Below, one piece after another: positions 16,160 to 21,680 of a stretch of DNA of 22,883 nucleotides; within the stretch, counting starts at the first letter, position 1, and each line of letters starts with the position of its first letter. Source of the DNA: a virus; IMG/VR virus record IMGVR_UViG_3300034375_008440, positions 1-22,883 of that record; one strand, given 5' to 3'. The translations under genes were made by a program, and so were the position numbers. A model generated the notes under the pieces. It was not told where the DNA came from. It was given only the letters and a program-made list of their open reading frames with translations, and ran no database searches.

Positions 16160-16463
16160 TTTTAATTTACATTCTTTTTATAAAAAACAATACATAGCTG
16201 AAGCATTAGCTAGTGATGTAGATAAAATTGAAATATCTTATACAGATCCAGGATTTCGTTTTTATGGTATGTATCTTTATAAAGATGGTAAAAGAATTAA
16301 TAAAATTAGTTTTATTAAAGATGTAGATGAATATCTTAAAGATTTAGGTATTGATACTGAAATACCAAGAAGATATGATACTGATGTATTAGATAAAATT
16401 GTAGATGAGTTAAAAGAAAAAGGAATTGATGCAGACCACGATGCTGCTATGGACGTAAGTTAA
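16152..16463 (+). CDS. Small protein with T4-like capsid-targeting leader
   Basis: The 103-residue protein starts MDNFNLHSFYKKQYIAEALA. The QYIAEA ending is nearly the same as the EFIAEA ending of the T4 internal head protein leader, and the whole leader aligns with that of the gene at 8540. Cleavage after Glu17 would leave a mature protein of about 86 residues with a small alpha/beta fold (KIEISYTDPGFRFYGMYLYK, then VDEYLKDLGI) and an acidic C-terminus. This is the clearest candidate for a packaged internal protein in the window. The function of the mature part is unknown. It starts inside the cupin gene. Confidence 0.65.
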   Translation: MDNFNLHSFYKKQYIAEALASDVDKIEISYTDPGFRFYGMYLYKDGKRINKISFIKDVDEYLKDLGIDTEIPRRYDTDVLDKIVDELKEKGIDADHDAAMDVS

Positions 16464-16483
16464 ATTAATTAAAATTAAAAATT

Positions 16484-16546
16484 ATGTGTAATTGTCAAGA
16501 ATGTAAATGTGGAACAAGTTGCAAATGCGCTTGTTGCGATTGTTAG
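16484..16546 (+). CDS. 20-residue cysteine-rich, metallothionein-like peptide
   Basis: A short frame from ATG 16484 to TAG 16544-16546 encodes 20 residues, nine of them cysteine (positions 2, 4, 7, 9, 13, 15, 17, 18, 20), in C-x-C, C-x-x-C and C-C patterns typical of metallothioneins. It contains CKCGTSCKC. The start follows an A/T-rich leader like those of neighbouring genes, and a terminator follows 58 bases later, so it would be the last gene of the transcript. The N-terminus of the protein at 13099 (CKCGCNSC) has a similar pattern. Such a cysteine content is very unlikely by chance in this A+T-rich DNA. Expression is unproven; metal binding is the obvious guess. Confidence 0.55.
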   Translation: MCNCQECKCGTSCKCACCDC

Positions 16547-16561
16547 TAAAATAAAAGTATA

Positions 16562-16580
16562 GTCTGATTCATAGCCAGAC
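16562..16580 (+). other. Small hairpin in the untranslated tail
   Basis: GTCTG and CAGAC form a five-pair stem around a nine-base loop, between the cysteine-rich peptide and the terminator. It could protect a transcript end or belong to a short untranslated RNA. It is weak on its own. Confidence 0.25.
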
Positions 16581-16604
16581 GATTGATTAAAATTTTTTAA
16601 GGAG

Positions 16605-16639
16605 CTGTGGCCCAATATTTGGAGCCACAGTTTTTTTTT
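16605..16639 (+). terminator. Rho-independent terminator
   Basis: CTGTGGC (16605-16611) pairs perfectly with GCCACAG (16624-16630) around a 12-base loop, and nine T bases follow. The stem is the most G+C-rich stretch in this region. It separates the small-gene cluster ending at 16546 from the FAD dehydrogenase, whose candidate promoter begins at the last T. Confidence 0.85.
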
Positions 16640-16651
16640 CGTATATTATAA
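16639..16651 (+). promoter_or_regulatory. Candidate non-late promoter element TCGTATATTATAA
   Basis: The 13-base motif starts at the end of the terminator T-run and lies 20 bases before the dehydrogenase start. The same 13 bases are at 18472, before the NadR-like kinase. Placement straight after a strong terminator supports a promoter. Confidence 0.5.
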
Positions 16652-16671
16652 CATATAAACTTAAGTAAAAA

Positions 16672-18180
16672 ATGAGTAAAAAAGTAGTAATTGTAGGAGC
16701 AGGAGTTGCAGGTGTAAATGCAGCAACTAAATTAGTAGACAATAATTTTGATGGTGAAATCACTATTATTGATATGGGTAAAAATCCATATGATAGATTA
16801 CCTGAAGAAGTAATGACAGGTTTTTTAGGAGCAGGTGGTTGGTCTGATGGTAAGTTAACATATCATACAGCAATTGGAGGTCACTTAACTAAATATACTG
16901 GTGATGAAAAAGCAATGGAATTGATGGATCAAGTAATTGAAAATTTTAAACGATTCCATCCTAAACCAGAAGAAGTACAGTGTTCTAATCCAGTTGCAGA
17001 ACCAGATTTTATTAAACCATATTTTGGTTTACGATTATTTCCTGTGTGGCACGTTGGTACAGACTATTTACATGAAATTGGTAAAAATTGGTATGATTAT
17101 TTAGTAGATAAAGGTGTGGAATTTATATGGGAAACTAAAGTATCAGATATAGATTTTGATAATAATAAAGTATATTATCCTAAAGTAGCAGAAATGGATA
17201 GTGCTGGATTACCAGAGGATTTAAGTTGGGTAAATAATAATGTACTAGAATATGATACACTTATTTTTGGTGTAGGTAAATCAGGAATTGATTTTGGTAA
17301 ACAATTAGCTGAAAAATATGAATTACCAACTGAGTCAAAACCAGTACAAATTGGAGTACGTTTTGAAGCACCACAAAAACATTTCCAAAAATTAATTGAT
17401 GTAAGTTATGATTTTAAATTATATCGTAAATTTGAAGATGAAGGTGTATCATTAAGATCATTTTGTACTAATAATAATGCTGCTTATGTAGCTGTAGAAG
17501 AAACATATGGTGATCATAGTTATAATGGTCATGCTAAAAAAGATATGTCATATAGAAATGACATGACTAATTTTGGCATATTAATGGAAGTAAGAGGTAT
17601 TGATAACCCATTTACTTGGTCTCGTGAATTAGTATCTAAAGTACAAAAAGATAGTACTGGTTTATTTTATAGCCCTACAAGAAATCCATCTACAACATCA
17701 GAAGGAGACAACGTATCAGCTATTAAAATTGATGATTTAGAAATCGTTAAAGAAGCATTTCAAGGTTATTATAAATACATTGAAGATTTTATTAATGATA
17801 TGAAAAAAATATTTCCAACTCTTGAAGATGATTGGGGTATTTATATACCAGAAGTAAAATATTTATCTCCTGAACCACTTGTAGATTATGATACATTAGC
17901 ATTAATCGATTATAATAATGTACATTTTGTAGGAGACGCCCTATCAGCTCGTGGTATTACAGTTTCAGGAGCACAAGGTAATTATGTTGCAGAATGGATA
18001 TTACAATGTATGGAAGATGAATTATCATGGGAAGATAACCCAGATGTTCAAGATTTTTTAGAACATGCCGATAAACCAGGATCTTGGTCTGAAGAAGATA
18101 ATAAAATTCATACTGTAGGAGGTTTAACTAATGATAAAGAAAAATCATTTATAAAATTTCAAAATAAAATAAACAAATAA
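16672..18180 (+). CDS. FAD-dependent dehydrogenase (COG2509-like)
   Basis: The 502-residue protein begins with a Rossmann dinucleotide-binding motif, VVIVGAGVAG (residues 5-14). Near the C-terminus it has FVGDALSARGITVSGAQG (about 419-436), the second FAD-contact motif of the glutathione-reductase-like superfamily. In the middle, RSFCTNN and a later GHAKKDMSYRNDMTNFGIL segment recall the uncharacterised FAD-dependent dehydrogenases of COG2509. Length is normal, there is no frameshift, and there is no signal peptide, so it should be a cytoplasmic flavoprotein. It begins a separate transcription unit after a terminator. This is an unusual gene for a phage and looks like an acquired metabolic gene; substrate unknown. 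Confidence 0.8.
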   Translation: MSKKVVIVGAGVAGVNAATKLVDNNFDGEITIIDMGKNPYDRLPEEVMTGFLGAGGWSDGKLTYHTAIGGHLTKYTGDEKAMELMDQVIENFKRFHPKPEEVQCSNPVAEPDFIKPYFGLRLFPVWHVGTDYLHEIGKNWYDYLVDKGVEFIWETKVSDIDFDNNKVYYPKVAEMDSAGLPEDLSWVNNNVLEYDTLIFGVGKSGIDFGKQLAEKYELPTESKPVQIGVRFEAPQKHFQKLIDVSYDFKLYRKFEDEGVSLRSFCTNNNAAYVAVEETYGDHSYNGHAKKDMSYRNDMTNFGILMEVRGIDNPFTWSRELVSKVQKDSTGLFYSPTRNPSTTSEGDNVSAIKIDDLEIVKEAFQGYYKYIEDFINDMKKIFPTLEDDWGIYIPEVKYLSPEPLVDYDTLALIDYNNVHFVGDALSARGITVSGAQGNYVAEWILQCMEDELSWEDNPDVQDFLEHADKPGSWSEEDNKIHTVGGLTNDKEKSFIKFQNKINK

Positions 18181-18182
18181 AA

Positions 18183-18470
18183 ATGGCGAAACCAAAAGTA
18201 AATATAAACGAACATATTAAAAATAAAAAATATCGTAAAAAAGAAGAAGATGGATCTATTACTACTATGTTGTGTTTAGAATGTAATGGGATGAATAAAC
18301 TTCATAGCATAGAAGAACCAGCATTGATTAATGTTGAACAAAAAAGAAAAGAATATTATCTAAATGGTATTCAATATGACTATGAGACGTGGAATGAAAT
18401 TAGAAAAGGAAGAGAAGGTTTACCTTGGTATAAAAAACCTGCTCCTAAAGGTATGACTCATAGAAATTAA
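18183..18470 (+). CDS. Small unknown basic protein
   Basis: The 95-residue protein starts two bases after the dehydrogenase stop. It has a basic N-terminus (KNKKYRKKEED), one CLEC motif that could be half of a metal site, and an aromatic C-terminal part (GIQYDYETWNEIRKG, LPWYKKPAPKG). No family is recognised. It is probably on the dehydrogenase transcript, since the next candidate promoter starts just after its stop. Confidence 0.5.
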   Translation: MAKPKVNINEHIKNKKYRKKEEDGSITTMLCLECNGMNKLHSIEEPALINVEQKRKEYYLNGIQYDYETWNEIRKGREGLPWYKKPAPKGMTHRN

Positions 18471-18471
18471 T

Positions 18472-18484
18472 TCGTATATTATAA
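18472..18484 (+). promoter_or_regulatory. Candidate non-late promoter element TCGTATATTATAA
   Basis: Exact 13-base repeat of the element at 16639, here 12 bases before the start of the NadR-like kinase, in the 26-base gap between genes. Confidence 0.5.
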
Positions 18485-18496
18485 TAAAAATTAGTT

Positions 18497-19021
18497 ATGA
18501 AAATAGGATTTTGTGGTACAATGAGTGTAGGAAAAACTACACTAGTAAATGCATTAAAAGATTTACCTGAATTTAAAGATTATGTTTCTAGAACAGAACG
18601 TTCAAAATATCTTATGGAAATGGGTATACCTTTAAATACAGATTCAACTTTAAAAGGTCAATTAGTATTTGCAGCTGAAAGAGCTACTGAATTAATGCAA
18701 GAAAAAATAATTACTGATAGAACTATTATTGATGTTTTAGCCTTTGCTAAATTATCTACATCTATGACTGATGGAGAAAAATTTTATTTAGGAGCTACTA
18801 TTCAACCTTTAATGAATGAATATGATATTTTATTTTATGTATCTCCTAAAGGTGTAGAAATAGAAGATAATGGTGTTAGAGAAACAGATGCTGAGTATAG
18901 GATGGCAATTGATAAAGAAATAAAATCAATTATACAAATGCATGGAAATAAAAAAGTAATTACTATTAGTGGTACAACTGAAGAACGTATAAAACAAGTT
19001 AAACAAGCAATTTTTTCGTAA
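18497..19021 (+). CDS. P-loop kinase, NadR/AAA_28-like
   Basis: The 174-residue protein has a Walker A motif GTMSVGKT at residues 7-14, directly after the first strand. A TDRTIIDVLAF segment (about 73-83) carries the D-R ... D pattern typical of nucleoside- and nucleotide-kinase-like AAA_28 proteins. ILFYVSPKGVEIEDNGVRETD resembles the strand and lid of the ribosylnicotinamide kinase part of NadR. Substrate could be nicotinamide riboside, a deoxynucleoside monophosphate or another small molecule. It lacks a capsid-type leader and has the TCGTATATT-type promoter, so it probably acts in the cytoplasm during infection. Its stop shares a base with the next late-type motif. Confidence 0.7.
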   Translation: MKIGFCGTMSVGKTTLVNALKDLPEFKDYVSRTERSKYLMEMGIPLNTDSTLKGQLVFAAERATELMQEKIITDRTIIDVLAFAKLSTSMTDGEKFYLGATIQPLMNEYDILFYVSPKGVEIEDNGVRETDAEYRMAIDKEIKSIIQMHGNKKVITISGTTEERIKQVKQAIFS

Positions 19022-19030
19022 TATTTATAA
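19021..19030 (+). promoter_or_regulatory. Candidate late promoter element ATATTTATAA
   Basis: The motif begins on the last base of the kinase stop codon and lies 14 bases before the next start. It is preceded by TCGTA, so both motif types partly overlap here. Confidence 0.45.
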
Positions 19031-19044
19031 TAAAATATTTTATA

Positions 19045-19395
19045 ATGAAAAAATCAGACTTAAAATTATCTATTAAAGAAGAAATAATTGAAATATTATC
19101 TGAGGCAACTCCCGAAGACATAGCAGCACAAAAAGAATTAAATGATGAATTAGAAAAAACTAAGGAACTTCAAGATGATATAATGGCTGAAGATGAAGAA
19201 CCTACTAAATCTCAATTAAAAGGAGCTTCTAAAGACTCAATAGCTACTATAGCTAATAAGTTACAACAAACAGCTAAAGAAATGAAATCTACTGTTAATA
19301 AGTGGAAAACATCAGAAGGTGAAGAAAAACAAAAATTAAGAGATAAATTATTGAAACTAACTAATATTAAAAAAGAGTTAGAATCAATGTTATAA
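19045..19395 (+). CDS. Small coiled-coil protein with capsid-type leader
   Basis: The 116-residue protein starts with an amphipathic helix, SDLKLSIKEEIIEILSEA, ending in LSE|A at Glu20, which fits a capsid-targeting leader with a prohead protease site. The rest is highly charged and helical (KELNDELEKTKELQDDI, then LRDKLLKLTNIKKELESML) and should form a coiled coil of about 95 residues after cleavage. No other motif is seen. A candidate late promoter lies just upstream. It resembles a prohead-core or internal protein in form; homology is not claimed. Confidence 0.6.
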   Translation: MKKSDLKLSIKEEIIEILSEATPEDIAAQKELNDELEKTKELQDDIMAEDEEPTKSQLKGASKDSIATIANKLQQTAKEMKSTVNKWKTSEGEEKQKLRDKLLKLTNIKKELESML

Positions 19396-19405
19396 AACTA
19401 TTGTT

Positions 19406-19696
19406 ATGAATAAATTATGGAAATTGTTACTTGCAATTGGTGGAATCATTGGGGGTATGTTACTAGTATCTAGTAAGAAAAAATCAAATTATAAAAAAGA
19501 TTTAAAAGATAATAAAGCTAAATTAAAGGAAGTAGAAGAAAAAAAATCAAAAGTAGAAAAAGCTAAAGCTAAAACTAAAGCTAACATTAAAAAAACTTCT
19601 AAAAAAGTAGCTACAACTAAATCTAAAATTAAATCTACTAAGTCAGCTAAAAAAACAACATCTGATTTTAAGAAAAAATACAGAAAAAATAAATAA
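19406..19696 (+). CDS. Membrane-anchored, lysine-rich H1-tail-like protein
   Basis: The 96-residue protein has one membrane segment (LWKLLLAIGGIIGGMLLV, residues 4-21). It is followed by about 70 residues made mostly of Lys, Ala, Thr and Ser, with many KKTSKK, TKSKIKSTKSAKK type runs like a eukaryotic or bacterial H1 tail. The strongly positive tail should stay in the cytoplasm, so it could bind DNA or RNA at the inner membrane. An inner-membrane spanin would need the opposite orientation, which makes that role less likely. The last base of its stop codon is the first base of the next start, where a signal-peptide protein begins. Confidence 0.6.
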   Translation: MNKLWKLLLAIGGIIGGMLLVSSKKKSNYKKDLKDNKAKLKEVEEKKSKVEKAKAKTKANIKKTSKKVATTKSKIKSTKSAKKTTSDFKKKYRKNK

Positions 19697-20091
19697 TGAA
19701 ACAAAAAATAGCTTATATATTTGTTATTATTTTTTGGTTATTTGTTTCTAATTTATTTGCACAAGATAAGATAGTAGAAATACCAGAAGTAGAATTAGAA
19801 GGATTTTTTTTAGCTCTTGATACATTAGAATATCAAGATTCTATTAAGGATATTTTAATTAAAGATTTAGAAACACAAGTATTAAATTATAAATTATTAT
19901 CTAACCAAGATAGTTTATTAATTGAGTTTCAAAAACAACAATTTATTCTACAAAAACAACAAATAGATTTACATTTAGATAGATTAAAAGTTGTAGATAG
20001 ATGGTATCATAAACCTTGGGTTGGATTTGTAGGTGGAGCAGCAACTACAATACTAATGATTCATGTAATAGATTATTCTTTACCTAAATAA
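19696..20091 (+). CDS. Exported coiled-coil protein with C-terminal membrane segment
   Basis: The 131-residue protein starts with a signal peptide: Lys at 2 and 4, a hydrophobic core, and SNLFAQD with likely cleavage before Gln23, as is common in Bacteroidota. Residues 50-98 are helical and rich in Leu, Gln and Asp and probably coiled-coil. A hydrophobic segment near the C-terminus (WVGFVGGAATTILMIHVI, about 108-125) would anchor it in a membrane. A short exported coiled coil with an anchor is the layout expected of a spanin-like envelope-disruption protein. No lipobox Cys is present, and no endolysin is in the window. Its single-base junctions with both neighbours couple it to the terminase. 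Confidence 0.6.
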   Translation: MKQKIAYIFVIIFWLFVSNLFAQDKIVEIPEVELEGFFLALDTLEYQDSIKDILIKDLETQVLNYKLLSNQDSLLIEFQKQQFILQKQQIDLHLDRLKVVDRWYHKPWVGFVGGAATTILMIHVIDYSLPK

Positions 20092-21659
20092 TGGCAGATT
20101 TAAAGAAAATAATAAGACAAGAATATATAAAATGTGCAAAAGATCCTGTTCATTTTATGAAAAAATACTGCTACATTCAACACCCACAACGAGGTAGAAT
20201 TCAATTTAGTTTGTATCCATTTCAAGAAAAAGTATTAGGTCTATTTAAAGACAATCCTTACTCAATAATTCTTAAATCAAGACAGTTAGGTATTTCAACA
20301 TTAACTGCAGGTTATTCTTTATGGATGATGACATTCCATAAAGATAGAAATATACTTTGTATTGCAACTAAACAAGACACAGCTAAAAACATGGTTACAA
20401 AGGTAAAATTCATGTATGAAAATTTACCTTCATGGTTAAAAGTTGATGCAATGGAGAATAATAAATTAACATTGCGGCTTAATAATGGATCTCAAATTAA
20501 AGCAACATCTGCAAGTAGTGATGCTGGTAGATCAGAAGCAGTATCTCTTCTATTAATTGATGAGGCAGCTTTTATTGATAATATTGGAGAGATTTGGGCT
20601 TCAGCTCAACAAACATTAGCAACTGGAGGTGGATGTATTGCTTTAAGTACACCTTATGGTACTGGTAATTGGTTTCATCAAACCTGGACAAGAGCAGAAT
20701 CACAAGAAAATGAATTTTTACCTATTAAATTACCTTGGTATGTGCACCCAGAACGAAATCAAGAATGGAGAGATAGACAAGATGAATTATTAGGTGATCC
20801 TAGGATAGCAGCTCAAGAGTGTGATTGTGATTTTAGTACTTCTGGTGATATAGTGTTTTACTCTGAATGGATTGAATTTCTCCAACAAACTACTATTAAA
20901 GATCCAATAGAAAGAAGAGGTGTAGATCAAAATTTATGGATTTGGGAAAATGCAGATTATTCTAGAGAGTATATGGTTGTAGCTGACGTTGCAAGAGGTG
21001 ATGGAAAAGACTTTTCAGCATGTCATGTAATGGACATTGAGACAAATACTCAAGTAGCAGAATATAAAGGACAATTACCACCTAAAGAATTTGGTTATTT
21101 TTTAACTGGGCTAGCTACAGAATTTAATAATGCTATGTTAGTAGTTGAAAATGCTAATATAGGATGGGCTGCTTTAGATGCAATTAGAGAAAGAGGATAT
21201 AGAAATTTATATCAATCACCAAAATCAGATCAATTAACAGCAGAATCATATTTAAGAGTATATGAAGGCAACTCTGAAATGGTTCCTGGTTTTACAATGT
21301 CAATGAGAACAAGACCTCTTTGTATTAATAAATTTAGAGAATTTGTTGGTGATAGATCAGTAACTATTCAATCAAAACGTTTATTAGAAGAGATGAAAGT
21401 ATTCATTTGGAGAAATGGAAGACCAGAAGCTCAAAGTGGTTATAACGATGACTTGGTTATGTCATTTGGGATTGGTATGTTCCTACGTGATACTTCATTG
21501 AAGTTTCAACAACAAAGTTTAGACGGAGCTCGTGCAGCATTAGGTAATATACAAAAATCAAAAACCTCACATAGTGGAGGATATAGTGCTAACAGTGTTC
21601 AAAATCCTTATACAATGAAAATAGGAGGAAAGGATGAGGACATTAAATGGCTATTATAA
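20091..21659 (+). CDS. terL: Terminase large subunit, T4 gp17-like
   Basis: The 522-residue protein is the ATP-driven motor and nuclease that packages DNA into the prohead through the portal. In the ATPase part, KSRQLGIST at residues 62-70 is a deviant Walker A: the T4 SRQLGKTT lysine is Ile here, with a Lys at the start of the loop. LLIDEAAF gives Walker B Asp157 and catalytic Glu158, and STP at 186-188 is the coupling motif. The nuclease part has VADVARGDGKD with Asp299, VVENAN with Glu353, and YNDDLVMS with Asp453 and Asp454, the acidic triad of the RNase H-like fold. The protein is complete. The portal gene follows after a late-type motif. Confidence 0.93.
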   Translation: MADLKKIIRQEYIKCAKDPVHFMKKYCYIQHPQRGRIQFSLYPFQEKVLGLFKDNPYSIILKSRQLGISTLTAGYSLWMMTFHKDRNILCIATKQDTAKNMVTKVKFMYENLPSWLKVDAMENNKLTLRLNNGSQIKATSASSDAGRSEAVSLLLIDEAAFIDNIGEIWASAQQTLATGGGCIALSTPYGTGNWFHQTWTRAESQENEFLPIKLPWYVHPERNQEWRDRQDELLGDPRIAAQECDCDFSTSGDIVFYSEWIEFLQQTTIKDPIERRGVDQNLWIWENADYSREYMVVADVARGDGKDFSACHVMDIETNTQVAEYKGQLPPKEFGYFLTGLATEFNNAMLVVENANIGWAALDAIRERGYRNLYQSPKSDQLTAESYLRVYEGNSEMVPGFTMSMRTRPLCINKFREFVGDRSVTIQSKRLLEEMKVFIWRNGRPEAQSGYNDDLVMSFGIGMFLRDTSLKFQQQSLDGARAALGNIQKSKTSHSGGYSANSVQNPYTMKIGGKDEDIKWLL

Positions 21660-21660
21660 C

Positions 21661-21670
21661 ATATTTATAA
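21661..21670 (+). promoter_or_regulatory. Candidate late promoter element ATATTTATAA before the portal
   Basis: The motif directly follows the terminase stop and ends ten bases before the portal start. This copy also reads TATAAATA at 21666-21673, the exact T4 late promoter consensus. Confidence 0.5.
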
Positions 21671-21680
21671 ATAAAACAAA

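Noticed and set aside
19406-19696. Inner-membrane spanin
   Set aside because: The long positively charged tail after the membrane segment should remain cytoplasmic, which is opposite to the spanin layout. Kept only as a minor possibility.
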